From Aptenodytes patagonicus (Eukaryota; Chordata; Aves; Sphenisciformes; Spheniscidae), in the NCBI RefSeq assembly GCF_965638725.1, contig NC_134951.1, positions 1,798,001-1,862,000 on the forward strand: a DNA stretch of 64,000 nucleotides, read 5' to 3'. Position numbers and translations under genes: made by a program. Below are positions 19,455 to 43,773 of the stretch, one piece after another (within the stretch, counting starts at the first letter, position 1; each line of letters begins with the position of its first letter). The notes under the pieces are model-generated. The model saw nothing but the letters and a program-made list of their open reading frames with translations. It made no database searches and was not told the origin of the DNA.

Positions 19455-20420
19455 GTAGCCATCACAGTGGCCCATCCTGGCCTAGGGGTGGAGGTGGGTG
19501 GCCCAGAGGAACCTTCCCTGCGCGCTCCCCCGCAGGCCCTGGGCTATGTCCTGGGGCGCCCTGGGTGCCCCCCAAACCCTGACACAGGGGCGCTCTGGGG
19601 CAGCTGCTCGCTAATGGCAGCTGGGCAAGAGTGTGAAAAACACATCAGAGATGGGAAGAAAAGCAAACAAGCAGGTAGGAGCGGGGTGCTTTGGCGTCAC
19701 CCCAACCTCTCCTCCCCTCAGGGGATCTCGCCGGGTTTCTCGACCTCCCCACTTGACCCCTTTGCACATCCCCTCATCATGCAGAACCTCAGGAGGAGAT
19801 TCTGGCGCTCCCTGGGCAAGATGGAGGAGTGGCAGCTGACGGTGCTGTTCTTCACCTCAAGCCTGAGCATTTGGGCGCTCTGCGTGCTCGTGCTGCCCTG
19901 CATCCCCACCTTGTTGGCCATACTGGGTCTGGGCATCTGCATGACCTGGTGCCCCAAAAGCAAGGCCAAGGTAGGTGTCCGTCTTGGCATCGCCCCAAAC
20001 ACTCCCTGGGCAGGGCTTAGCCCGGGGCAGAGCCCATCCCCGGGCTGCTCGGGAGGGGCCCCATTTTGGGACGGAGCAGTGAAGAGTGGCCATTGCCCAC
20101 CCAGCCAGGCCCCTGTTCTGCAGCCACCTCCGCCCAGGTGCCAGGCCTGGGGCCAGGGACACTCCTGTCCCTGTAACTCCAGTTACCCTTCCCAGGGGCC
20201 TGGTTTCCTGGGCAGGGGCCCTCCTGGCTGAGGGGAGACACCCCGCGCTAACCCGGGCCTTGCTTTCTGGGGGAAAGGAAGGGGACCAGACACTGCCATT
20301 CGATCTCTGGTTGAAGGTCAATGCGCTCTTCTACACCATGGCGATGGAAGCATGGGGAGCACTGGGAGCAGAGGGTGCCCCTCTGGCAATGCCACGCAAG
20401 GTAAGAGGTGGTTAGTGTGG
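19455..20420 (+). pseudogene. Family copy B, internally deleted
   Basis: Copy B keeps the upstream block (with a deletion of roughly 170 bp between gctcgctaatgg and gcaagagtgtg) and the membrane exon 19779-19970, which is open and ends in a proper donor. Just before the expected second exon (ctttctggggg at about 20272) it jumps directly to the long-tail end (EGDQTLPF.LWLKV), losing exons 2, 3 and nearly all of exon 4. The usual final stop is changed to TGG, so the frame reads on for about 20 codons. It is a dead copy. DRC1-derived sequence starts shortly afterwards. Confidence 0.7.
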
Positions 20421-20711
20421 GACAGCCGGGGGTATCTGTGGATGGGAGAGTCTGAGAACAGGCTGGAGGGGCCCTGGAGATGTTATTTAATTCATCAGCA
20501 GGACGGCCTTGAGCTGAGAAGCGTCTGGCCACAGCGCTTCACGCCCTCTCGCAGTGCTCCTCTCCCCTCGCTGCCCCAGAGTCCCCCCAGCAGCCCAGCC
20601 GGACCTCTCTGGGGCGGCTCAGTCCTACGCCACACGGACACGGGGCAGAGAGCTTTCCCTGGTGACCGACAGCCTTCCCTGCAGCCCCTGACGGGCCAAA
20701 CCACAACTCAC
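20421..20711. other. Junction region between copy B and DRC1
   Basis: I see no clear gene. A minus-strand stretch ending VLLMN at a TAA (about 20495) next to an ATTAAA could be a terminal exon, but the similarity to DRC1 is too weak to call. The missing DRC1 C-terminal exons are not recognisable here. Confidence 0.3.
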
Positions 20712-33058
<12,347 letters not shown>

Positions 33059-33340
33059 GCGGCCCCGTCCCGCCCGGAGAGGCAGCTACCGCGCATGCGC
33101 GCCGCGGCTGGAGCGTCCCGGCGTCGCCTAGCAACGCCAACACAGCGCATGCGCATCGCCCCCTCCCCCGCGGCTCCGCGGCTCCGCGTCGCCCAGCAAC
33201 GGCACGACCGCGCGTGCGCGCTGCCCCTTCCCGCTCCCGAGCGGCGCGCGCCACAGGGCGGCCGTTGGTGCGCGCGCGCGCGCGGGGCGTCCGGCGCCCT
33301 GAGGCGGGGGCGGCCGCGGGCCTGGCGCTGAGGGGAAAGA

Positions 33341-33925
33341 GCGAAAAAGGGGGGTCAAGGGCGACTTATTGGTGCTGAAAAACGGCGCCGGGGGCACTGT
33401 GAGATATTGCTGGGGTCCCGCGTCCTCTGCGCCGCACTGCTGGTGCTGGCTGGGCCTCCTCTTCTGCATTCCTCCTGTGTGGGTCCCATTCGTGGCTTTA
33501 GTCCCGGAGAAATGGGGCTGGAGGATGGTGTCGATCCCGAGGCTGTGCATCCCTCACCGGGGCTGGTAGAGGTGCCCAGCTGGCCACCGCGGGGCACCCA
33601 GGCTGGGGGTCTCGGAGCCCTTTGCCCACTGGGGCCATGGCGGGTGCCCTCAGGGGAAGGGGAGCGAGAGCTGGGGCTGGAGGCGTGGGAGCGCTCCCGA
33701 AAGGCTCGTTGGAGGGACATTCAGAAACAAGGATGAAGCAGGGACCTGGGATGGAGCAGCTGGGGACATGCCAGCCCCCCCAGGGTGGGGACGAGGCACA
33801 GAGTGGCCCCAGTGCCTGTACCCACTGCCAGCACTGTCCCTGACACTCTCGTAGCCCTGGAGGTCACTGCCCCCCGTTCATGCAATAACTGAAGAGCTCT
33901 TGGGGATGTTTTAAGGATGCTACTG
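33341..33925. other. Region upstream of DRC1 promoter, no gene called
   Basis: Short open frames exist on both strands. The duplicate at 45755-46350 has length differences that change their frames, so they are not conserved as coding. No gene supported. Confidence 0.4.
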
Positions 33926-34220
33926 TTTTATTCTGATACAGGCTTAGTTTTGCCGCCGAGTTCTCCGCCAAGGTTCTCCGCCCCCGGGCTGTCCTTGTCG
34001 GGGGGGTCTGATGTAGTCCAGCAGCTCATGGACCTCCTCGAGTGTCTGTCTGGCCCCAAAACAGACACGTCTCCACATGCACGGTGCAGTTGATGGGGGG
34101 GCAGGGCTGGCAGGACCTCTCCGGATATTTCTGCCAGCTCATGGGGCAGCCACCAGCGGGACTGAGGGCTTCTTCTGAGCAGGGAATCCCCAGTCACCTC
34201 TCTCAGTCATCTGCAGGCTG
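33926..34220 (-). other. Possible 3' end of an unknown transcript (minus)
   Basis: On the minus strand an AATAAA lies at 33927-33932, preceded by a possible C-terminal coding piece reading TLEEVHELLDYIRPP. The duplicate at about 46310-46857 keeps this piece, where it ends in TGA. The unit exon-like sequence at 34190-34215 is joined directly to intron 3 sequence of the family unit at 34221, so this is a rearrangement junction. Confidence 0.35.
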
Positions 34221-35891
34221 CAAGGGGCCGGGCGCCTTCCAGCCCGAGGAGAAAAGGGCCAGCCCAGGCCAGGGGCCGAGGACAGAGAGGGGCGCTGGGG
34301 CCACCAGTGGGCTCTGTGGGAGGGGGTACGGTGGGTGTCAGCAGAAGGCATTGCCCTGAAAGCTGCCATCCCCGCAGGGGTTTGCCCTGGCCCTCCGCAA
34401 GCCATCCCCCCCCTTCCCCAGCCCCGCCAACCCCATCCCTTCCTCGGCTTCCTCAGGGCATCAGGGCTGACCCCGGCTCTGCGCCACATCCTGCTCTCGC
34501 CCACCCGCAGCCTCCCCAGGGCGACGGGGCAGGGGGACCCACGAGTTGGCCGCCCCCCCTGCAGGGAAGGGCTCTCCTTACCCTGCCTGCAGGCTCTCTG
34601 CAGACCACTCCGCGCCTTCCCAGGGGATGGAGGCTCCTGAGGGAGGAGGCAGAGGGAGAGTGAGCAAGGGCAGCTGTCGCAGGGGCTCCCAGCTGCAATG
34701 GCGTCTCTTGGCCGGGAGCCGCTGCGGAGCTCTGGGATGGGGCTGCTCACCTATCGGGTCCTTCCTCCTGCTTCTCCTAGAGCTCTTCCCCGCGGAGGTC
34801 CCCTGTCCCCAGAAAGCAAGGCCCGGGTTAGCGCGGGGTGTCTCCCCTCAGCCAGGAGGGCCCCTGCCCAGGAAAAAGCAGGACTGTGGGGCTGCTTCTG
34901 AGCTGGGAAGCCCCAGTCACCTCTCTCAGTCATCTGCAGGTTGCGCAAGGGGGGGCTGCCCAGCGGGTAGTCTCTTCTTGGCCACCCTAGAAAAGAGAAG
35001 GGACGTGAGGAGGAACCCCTGGGCTCCATTTGTCCCCAGGCAGGAAGCCCCGGGGCAGGGAGGCCCCGCAGAGGCCCAGGCTGGAGGCAGAGGTGGCTCC
35101 TGGGGTCCAAACGGGGGCTCTGAGCGAAGGGGCTACGGGGGGTGTGAGCGGCGGGCATCGGGCATCTCCTGGGCATCCCTGGCATTTCATTTCCCCTTGC
35201 CCTCCGCAAGCCCCGCAGGACACACCACCTCCCCTGGCCTCTTCCACCCATCAGGGTCCTGCGCCTCTCGCTGGCTCTGTGCCGGATCCTGCCTCTCCGC
35301 GTGCTGTCCCTCCCAGCAGTCCCCGTGTGTGCACAGATGTGCACCGGGAAGTTAGCCGGGGCACTTCTTCCCCCCCCGCCCCAGGATCCCCACAGGCCCC
35401 GAGTGCCGATCCCCAGGAGAGCCCAGGAGGGCCCCCTTGCTGGTGGAGGGCGGTGGGGGAGGGAAATGGGGGTGCCTCTCCTAACCGCCGTGACCATCCT
35501 CCAAAAAAACCGACACCCTCTGGCCCCAGGCAGAGGGGGAGCCGAGCAGGTTGATGGGCAGCTGGCTCGGTGCACACAGAAACCATGTGGCTATCTGCTG
35601 GAACATCGCCACGGGGGCCAAAGGGACCACACCTCGCGGGGAGTCAACAATTTGGTGTCAGTTCCGCTCCTGTTTAACAGCCCATCCAAAGCAAAAATCA
35701 ACGAGAGGCCGTCACGTCTCTCACCGTCATCCCAACACTCCCAGACCGCACTGTCTCGTCCTACAGAAACACCCCCTGAACAACACGGCTTCGACGGCTG
35801 CACAAGACAGCCCAGTCCCGTCCCCGCCCTCCCATGCTGTGCTCACCCTGCCCACGCTCCTCCCAGTCCCACCTTTTCCTGCCGGTGCTCC
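34221..35891 (-). pseudogene. Partial tandem unit lacking the main exon
   Basis: Contains the equivalents of the 55-nt exon (34582-34636), the basic 52-nt exon (34751-34802), the alternative upstream exon (34921-34986, one base longer than in C to E) and the upstream region to 35891. The long last exon is missing: the left boundary at 34221 cuts in the intron before it. It cannot code for the family protein. Confidence 0.6.
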
Positions 35892-37915
35892 TTACGCCTC
35901 CATCGCCATGGCGTGGAAGAGCGCGTCGACCTTAAACCGGAGATGGAATGGCAGCGTCTGGTCCCCTTCCCCGGCGCCACTGGGTGCCGAGCTCCAGCAT
36001 GGCTTGGCCCTGACGCTCCTCCGCACGCGGGTCTTCAGTTTGGAGCAGGCCTGCCAGATGCGCTGCAGACTGAGCCCCTGCCCCAGGCCCTTGTACCCCA
36101 CCCAGGGCAGGGGCTCCATCCCAACTCTCCGCAGACGGTCCAGGGCCTCACGGGAGGGGGGCTGTGCCCATGAGGGCAGGGGCCCCGTGGGGGCCAGGCT
36201 GGGGAGAGACTCCCCCTGCCCAGCTGGCTGCAGGTCTGCACTGCCGGCATCGCCGTATTGTGTCCACGTCTGCCTTGCAGGAGGAGCCCTTGCGTCCTGC
36301 CTGGCCGGTCTCATGGGTCCCTTCGGTGTTCCCAGGGCCCTGAGGACGGGGAACAACGCCTGCAAGCTCTCGCTGTTCCCAGAGCTCCCGGGCAGAGGCG
36401 CGTTGCACTCCTCGCAGCATCTCTCAGGGGCTATTTCGGGGAGCCGCTGGGTTATCTCCCACACGTAGAGCGGCTCCCCGCCGATGGCCAGCTCAAAGCC
36501 CAGCCCCAGTTCCAGCTGCAGGTCCTCCTCGTGCACCAGGAGGTCCACGCTGTAGAGGATGGCGGCCAGCACGGGCAGGTCCTGTTCTGCCGCGGTGGGC
36601 TCGCTGCGGTGCGGGCAGCTGCCCATGAGGCGTCGGCGGCACTGCAGGCAGACGAGGTATTCTTTCCTCACGGCTTTGCACAGGGTTGGAGCGCCGCTAC
36701 CCTGAGCTGCCTTCAGCTCTCCCAGCAGGTCGAGGCAGATTTGGGTTATGTCCAGGGACTCCATCAGGGATCTGGCGAGCTCCTCCGTGTTGGTGATGGA
36801 AGGCTGGTTCCTGAGGAGCTCCGAGCTGGTGTCAGCACTGAAATGTCCACCTTGACCCATGTCTCCTGTCTCCCAGGGGAGCTCCCTTGCACAGGCTGCT
36901 TCCGCGCCGCAGTTGCTTCCCCACCATTCTCCTCCATGGGGCTTTCCCCACCTGTGGGGGGAAATCCCGGCTGGACTGTGGGGGCTGCTGTGGGACAGGA
37001 CAGAGCCAGCACCCTCTCTCTGGCTTCTCCCGACCGACTGGGTGATCTCCCAGCTGCCCGCAGCCAGCCCTGCCAGCTCTGGGATGCTCTGGGTCAGGTG
37101 GGGTCTTGGGGACATGGGGCAAGCCCAGCCCAGCAGGACGAGGCGCATAGCGAGGGGCCGGGCGCCTTCCAGCCCGAGGAGAAAAGGGCCAGCCCAGGCC
37201 AGGGGCCGAGGACAGAGAGGGGCGCTGGGGCCACCAGTGGGCTCTGTGGGAGGGGGTACGGTGGGTGTCAGCAGAAGGCATTGCCCTGAAAGCTGCCATC
37301 CCCGCAGGGGTTTGCCCTGGCCCTCCGCAAGCCATCCCCCGCCTTCCCCAGCCCCCCCAACCCCATCCCTTCCTCGGCTTCCTCAGGGCATCAGGGCTGA
37401 CCCCGGCTCTGCGCCACATCCTGCTCTCGCCCACCCGCAGCCTCCCCAGGGCGACGGGGCAGAGGGACCCACGAGTTGGCCGCCCCCCCTGCAGGGAAGG
37501 GCTCTCCTTACCCTGCCTGCAGGCTCTCTGCAGACCACTCCGCGCCTTCCCAGGGGATGGAGGCTCCTGAGGGAGAAGGCAGAGGGAGAGTGAGCAAGGG
37601 CAGCCGTCGCGGGGGCTCCCAGCTGCAATGGCGTCTCTCGGCCGGGAGCCGCTGCGGAGCTCTGGGATGGGGCTGCTCACCTATCGGGTCCTTCTTCCTC
37701 CTTCTCCTAGAGCTCTTCCTTGCGGAGGTCCCCTGCCCCCAGAAAGCAAGGCCCGGGTTAGCGCGGGGTGTCTCCCCTCAGCCAGGAGGGCCCCTGCCCA
37801 GGAAAGAGCAGGACTGTGGGGCTGCTTCTGAGCTGGGAAGCCCCAGTCACCTCTCTCAGGCATCTGCAGGCTGCGCGGGGGGGGCTGCCCAGCGGGTAGT
37901 CTCTTCTTGGCCACC
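35892..37915 (-). CDS. Family copy C, long-tail form, unrecognised protein
   Basis: Exons (minus): 37851-37915 (alternative upstream exon, start not found), 37681-37732 (basic), 37512-37566, 36951-35892 (last exon, 1060 nt). Splice sites and phases agree. The last exon encodes an acidic, Leu-rich domain with CLQCRRRLMGSC and, about 75 residues later, CCEEC, a pattern that could bind zinc. A basic tail follows and ends AMAMEA. The membrane exon seen in A, F and H is not next to this copy. Instead a Pro/Arg-rich exon (WPRRDYPLGS) precedes the basic exon in the right phase, so an N-terminus without the membrane segment is possible. Function unknown. Confidence 0.55.
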
Positions 37916-38820
37916 CTGGAAAAGAGAAGGGACGTGAGGAGGAACCCCTGGGCTCCATTTGTCCCCAGGCAGGAAGCCCCGGGGCAGGGAGGCCCCGCAG
38001 AGGCCCAGGCTGGAGGCAGAGGTGGCTCCTGGGGTCCAAACGGGGGCTCTGAGCGAAGGGGCTACGGGGGGTGTGAGCGGCGGGCATCGGGCATCTCCTG
38101 GGCATCCCTGGCATTTCATTTCCCCTTGCCCTCCGCAAGCCCCGCAGGACACACCACCTCCCCTGGCCTCTTCCACCCATCAGGGTCCTGCGCCTCTCGC
38201 TGGCTCTGTGCCGGATCCTGCCTCTCCGCGTGCTGTCCCTCCCAGCAGTCCCCGTGTGTGCACAGATGTGCACCGGGAAGTTAGCCGGGGCACTTCTTCC
38301 CCCCCCGCCCCAGGATCCCCACAGGCCCCGAGTGCCGATCCCCAGGAGAGCCCAGGAGGGCCCCCTTGCTGGTGGAGGGCGGTGGGGGAGGGAAATGGGG
38401 GTGCCTCTCCTAACCGCCGTGACCATCCTCCAAAAAAACCGACACCCTCTGGCCCCAGGCAGAGGGGGAGCCGAGCAGGTTGATGGGCAGCTGGCTCGGT
38501 GCACACAGAAACCATGTGGCTATCTGCTGGAACATCGCCACGGGGGCCAAAGGGACCACACCTCGCGGGGAGTCAACAATTTGGTGTCAGTCCCGCTCCT
38601 GTTTAACAGCCCATCCAAAGCAAAAATCAACGAGAGGCCGTCACGTCTCTCACCGTCATCCCAACACTCCCAGACCGCACTGTCTCGTCCTACAGAAACA
38701 CCCCCTGAACAACACGGCTTCGACGGCTGCACAAGACAGCCCAGTCCCGTCCCCGCCCTCCCATGCTGTGCTCACCCTGCCCATGCTCCTCCCAGTCCCA
38801 CCTTTTCCTGCCGGTGCTCC
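37916..38820 (-). other. Upstream region of the tandem unit (between C and D)
   Basis: About 900 bp, repeated in each unit (also 34987-35891, 40845-41749, 43774-44283, 46982-47858, 53504-53846). It has long GC-driven open frames on both strands but no start exon I can fix. It contains a short AT-richer stretch (about 38575-38640). It must hold the promoter or first exon of copies C to E if they are transcribed on their own. Confidence 0.4.
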
Positions 38821-40844
38821 TTACGCCTCCATCGCCATGGCGTGGAAGAGCGCGTCGACCTTAAACCGGAGATGGAATGGCAGCGTCTGGTCCCCTTCCC
38901 CGGCGCCGCTGGGTGCCGAGCTCCAGCACGGCTTGGCCCTGACGCTCCTCCGCACGCGGGTCTTCAGTTTGGAGCAGGCCTGCCGGATGCGCTGCAGACT
39001 GAGCCCCTGCCCCAGGCCCTTGAACCCCACCCAGGGCAGGGGCTCCATCCCAACTCTCCGCAGACGGTCCAGGGCCTCACGGGAGGGGGGCTGTGCCCAT
39101 GAGGGCAGGGGCCCCGTGGGGGCCAGGCTGGGGAGAGACTCCCCCTGCCCAGCTGGCTGCAGGTCTGCACTGCTGGCATCGCCGCATTGTGTCCACGTCT
39201 GCCTTGCAGGAGGAGCCCTTGCGTCCTGCCTGGCCGGTCTCATGGGTCCCTTCGGTGTTCCCAGGGCCCTGAGGACGGGGAACAACGCCTGCAAGCTCTT
39301 GCTGTTCCCAGAGCTCCCGGGCAGAGGTGCGTTGCACTCCTCGCAGCATCTCTCAGGGGCTATTTCGGGGAGCCGCTGGGTTATCTCCCACACGTAGAGC
39401 GGCTCCCCGCCGATGGCCAGCTCAAAGCCCAGCCCCAGTTCCAGCTGCAGGTCCTCCTCGTGCACCAGGAGGTCCACGCTGTAGAGGATGGCGGCCAGCA
39501 CGGGCAGGTCCTGTTCTGCCGCGGTGGGCTCGCTGCGGTGCGGGCAGCTGCCCATGAGGCGTCGGCGGCACTGCAGGCCAACGAGGTATTCTTTCCTCGC
39601 GGCTTTGCACGGGGTTGGAGCGCCGCTACCCTGAGCTGCCTTCAGCTCTCCCAGCAGGTCGAGGCAGATTTGGGTTATGTCCAGGGACTCCATCAGGGAT
39701 CTGGCGAGCTCCTCCGTGTTGGTGATGGAAGGCTGGTTCCTGAGGAGCTCCGAGCTGGTGTCAGCACTGAAATGTCCACCTTGACCCATGTCTCCTGTCT
39801 CCCAGGGGAGCTCCCTTGCACAGGCTGCTTCCGCGCCGCAGTTGCTTCCCCACCATTCTCCTCCATGGGGCTTTCCCCACCTGTGGGGGGAAATCCCGGC
39901 TGGACTGTGGGGGCTGCTGTGGGACAGGACAGAGCCAGCACCCTCTCTCTGGCTTCTCCCGACCGACTGGGTGATCTCCCAGCTGCCCGCAGCCAGCCCT
40001 GCCAGCTCTGGGATGCTCTGGGTCAGGTGGGGTCTTGGGGACATGGGGCAAGCCCAGCCCAGCAGGACGAGGCGCATAGCGAGGGGCCGGGCGCCTTCCA
40101 GCCCGAGGAGAAAAGGGCCAGCCCAGGCCAGGGGCCGAGGACAGAGAGGGGCGCTGGGGCCACCAGTGGGCTCTGTGGGAGGGGGTACGGTGGGTGTCAG
40201 CAGAAGGCATTGCCCTGAAAGCTGCCATCCCCGCAGGGGTTTGCCCTGGCCCTCCGCAAGCCATCCCCCGCCTTCCCCAGCCCCCCCAACCCCATCCCTT
40301 CCTCGGCTTCCTCAGGGCATCAGGGCTGACCCCGGCTCTGCGCCACATCCTGCTCTCGCCCACCCGCAGCCTCCCCAGGGCGACGGGGCAGAGGGACCCA
40401 CGAGTTGGCCGCCCCCCCTGCAGGGAAGGGCTCTCCTTACCCTGCCTGCAGGCTCTCTGCAGACCACTCCGCGCCTTCCCAGGGGATGGAGGCTCCTGAG
40501 GGAGAAGGCAGAGGGAGAGTGAGCAAGGGCAGCCGTCGCGGGGGCTCCCAGCTGCAATGGCGTCTCTCGGCCGGGAGCCGCTGCGGAGCTCTGGGATGGG
40601 GCTGCTCACCTATCGGGTCCTTCTTCCTCCTTCTCCTAGAGCTCTTCCTTGCGGAGGTCCCCTGCCCCCAGAAAGCAAGGCCCGGGTTAGCGCGGGGTGT
40701 CTCCCCTCAGCCAGGAGGGCCCCTGCCCAGGAAAGAGCAGGACTGTGGGGCTGCTTCTGAGCTGGGAAGCCCCAGTCACCTCTCTCAGGCATCTGCAGGC
40801 TGCGCGGGGGGGGCTGCCCAGCGGGTAGTCTCTTCTTGGCCACC
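38821..40844 (-). CDS. Family copy D, long-tail form, unrecognised protein
   Basis: Exons (minus): 40780-40844, 40610-40661, 40441-40495, 39880-38821. Structure is as in copy C, open through the AMAMEA end. One feature is peculiar to this copy: the first Cys of the CLQC pair is Gly (GLQC), which would disturb the first putative metal-binding cluster. Otherwise it is nearly identical to copy E. First exon not found. Confidence 0.55.
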
Positions 40845-41749
40845 CTGGAAAAGAGAAGGGACATGAGGAGGAACCCCTGGGCTCCATTTGTCCCCAGGCA
40901 GGAAGCCCCGGGGCAGGGAGGCCCCGCAGAGGCCCAGGCTGGAGGCAGAGGTGGCTCCTGGGGTCCAAACGGGGGCTCTGAGCGAAGGGGCTACGGGGGG
41001 TGTGAGCGGCGGGCATCGGGCATCTCCTGGGCATCCCTGGCATTTCATTTCCCCTTGCCCTCCGCAAGCCCCGCAGGACACACCACCTCCCCTGGCCTCT
41101 TCCACCCATCAGGGTCCTGCGCCTCTCGCTGGCTCTGTGCCGGATCCTGCCTCTCCGCGTGCTGTCCCTCCCAGCAGTCCCCGTGTGTGCACAGATGTGC
41201 ACCGGGAAGTTAGCCGGGGCACTTCTTCCCCCCCCGCCCCAGGATCCCCACAGGCCCCGAGTGCCGATCCCCAGGAGAGCCCAGGAGGGCCCCCTTGCTG
41301 GTGGAGGGCGGTGGGGGAGGGAAATGGGGGTGCCTCTCCTAACCGCCGTGACCATCCTCCAAAAAAACCCACACCCTCTGGCCCCAGGCAGAGGGGGAGC
41401 CGAGCAGGTTGATGGGCAGCTGGCTCGGTGCACACAGAAACCATGTGGCTATCTGCTGGAACATCGCCACGGGGGCCAAAGGGACCACACCTCGTGGGGA
41501 GTCAACAATTTGGTGTCAGTCCCGCTCCTGTTTAACAGCCCATCCAAAGCAAAAATCAACGAGAGGCCGTCACGTCTCTCACCGTCATCCCAACACTCCC
41601 AGACCGCACTGTCTCGTCCTACAGAAACACCCCCTGAACAACACGGCTTCGACGGCTGCACAAGACAGCCCAGTCCCGTCCCCGCCCTCCCATGCTGTGC
41701 TCACCCTGCCCATGCTCCTCCCAGTCCCACCTTTTCCTGCCGGTGCTCC

Positions 41750-43773
41750 TTACGCCTCCATCGCCATGGCGTGGAAGAGCGCGTCGACCTTAAACCGGAG
41801 ATGGAATGGCAGCGTCTGGTCCCCTTCCCCGGCGCCGCTGGGTGCCGAGCTCCAGCACGGCTTGGCCCTGACGCTCCTCCGCACGCGGGTCTTCAGTTTG
41901 GAGCAGGCCTGCCGGATGCGCTGCAGACTGAGCCCCTGCCCCAGGCCCTTGAACCCCACCCAGGGCAGGGGCTCCATCCCAACTCTCCGCAGACGGTCCA
42001 GGGCCTCACGGGAGGGGGGCTGTGCCCATGAGGGCAGGGGCCCCGTGGGGGCCAGGCTGGGGAGAGACTCCCCCTGCCCAGCTGGCTGCAGGTCTGCACT
42101 GCTGGCATCGCCGCATTGTGTCCACGTCTGCCTTGCAGGAGGAGCCCTTGCGTCCTGCCTGGCCGGTCTCATGGGTCCCTTCGGTGTTCCCAGGGCCCTG
42201 AGGACGGGGAACAACGCCTGCAAGCTCTTGCTGTTCCCAGAGCTCCCGGGCAGAGGCGCGTTGCACTCCTCGCAGCATCTCTCAGGGGCTATTTCGGGGA
42301 GCCGCTGGGTTATCTCCCACACGTAGAGCGGCTCCCCGCCGATGGCCAGCTCAAAGCCCAGCCCCAGTTCCAGCTGCAGGTCCTCCTCGTGCACCAGGAG
42401 GTCCACGCTGTAGAGGATGGCGGCCAGCACGGGCAGGTCCTGTTCTGCCGCGGTGGGCTCGCTGCGGTGCGGGCAGCTGCCCATGAGGCGTCGGCGGCAC
42501 TGCAGGCAGACGAGGTATTCTTTCCTCGCGGCTTTGCACGGGGTTGGAGCGCCGCTACCCTGAGCTGCCTTCAGCTCTCCCAGCAGGTCGAGGCAGATTT
42601 GGGTTATGTCCAGGGACTCCATCAGGGATCTGGCGAGCTCCTCCGTGTTGGTGATGGAAGGCTGGTTCCTGAGGAGCTCCGAGCTGGTGTCAGCACTGAA
42701 ATGTCCACCTTGACCCATGTCTCCTGTCTCCCAGGGGAGCTCCCTTGCACAGGCTGCTTCCGCGCCGCAGTTGCTTCCCCACCATTCTCCTCCATGGGGC
42801 TTTCCCCACCTGTGGGGGGAAATCCCGGCTGGACTGTGGGGGCTGCTGTGGGACAGGACAGAGCCAGCACCCTCTCTCTGGCTTCTCCCGACCGACTGGG
42901 TGATCTCCCAGCTGCCCGCAGCCAGCCCTGCCAGCTCTGGGATGCTCTGGGTCAGGTGGGGTCTTGGGGACATGGGGCAAGCCCAGCCCAGCAGGACGAG
43001 GCGCATAGCGAGGGGCCGGGCGCCTTCCAGCCCGAGGAGAAAAGGGCCAGCCCAGGCCAGGGGCCGAGGACAGAGAGGGGCGCTGGGGCCACCAGTGGGC
43101 TCTGTGGGAGGGGGTACGGTGGGTGTCAGCAGAAGGCATTGCCCTGAAAGCTGCCATCCCCGCAGGGGTTTGCCCTGGCCCTCCGCAAGCCATCCCCCGC
43201 CTTCCCCAGCCCCCCCAACCCCATCCCTTCCTCGGCTTCCTCAGGGCATCAGGGCTGACCCCGGCTCTGCGCCACATCCTGCTCTCGCCCACCCGCAGCC
43301 TCCCCAGGGCGACGGGGCAGAGGGACCCACGAGTTGGCCGCCCCCCCTGCAGGGAAGGGCTCTCCTTACCCTGCCTGCAGGCTCTCTGCAGACCACTCCG
43401 CGCCTTCCCAGGGGATGGAGGCTCCTGAGGGAGAAGGCAGAGGGAGAGTGAGCAAGGGCAGCCGTCGCGGGGGCTCCCAGCTGCAATGGCGTCTCTCGGC
43501 CGGGAGCCGCTGCGGAGCTCTGGGATGGGGCTGCTCACCTATCGGGTCCTTCTTCCTCCTTCTCCTAGAGCTCTTCCTTGCGGAGGTCCCCTGCCCCCAG
43601 AAAGCAAGGCCCGGGTTAGCGCGGGGTGTCTCCCCTCAGCCAGGAGGGCCCCTGCCCAGGAAAGAGCAGGACTGTGGGGCTGCTTCTGAGCTGGGAAGCC
43701 CCAGTCACCTCTCTCAGGCATCTGCAGGCTGCGCGGGGGGGGCTGCCCAGCGGGTAGTCTCTTCTTGGCCACC
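41750..43773 (-). CDS. Family copy E, long-tail form, unrecognised protein
   Basis: Exons (minus): 43709-43773, 43539-43590, 43370-43424, 42809-41750, with the same phases as C and D and an open frame to AMAMEA. The upstream region is cut at 44283, about 510 bp above the alternative exon, and is replaced by DRC1 intron 1, exon 1 and promoter in the same transcriptional orientation. Transcripts from the duplicated DRC1 promoter would therefore run into this copy. Both cysteine clusters are intact. Confidence 0.55.

Noticed and set aside
20495-20704. Possible DRC1 exon 13 on the minus strand
   Set aside because: A short frame ending VLLMN has no convincing similarity to the family C-terminus and no supported splice acceptor.
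33355-33720. Minus-strand 121-codon ATG frame upstream of DRC1
   Set aside because: The duplicate copy loses the frame through the length difference near 46058; composition is low complexity Ser/Pro/Arg.
33407-33736. Plus-strand frame with a signal-peptide-like start near the DRC1 promoter
   Set aside because: It has no ATG at its start, and the frame is not kept in the duplicate after a 16-bp length difference.
38575-38600. TTTGGTGTCAG resembling a retroviral tRNA-Leu primer-binding site
   Set aside because: Only the first nine bases fit, and no LTR or retroviral coding sequence lies on either side.
39187-40218. Long plus-strand open frames (343 codons) opposite copies C, D, E, F
   Set aside because: They lie antisense to the spliced last exon and owe their length to very high GC. 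They have no splice signals or domain features of their own.
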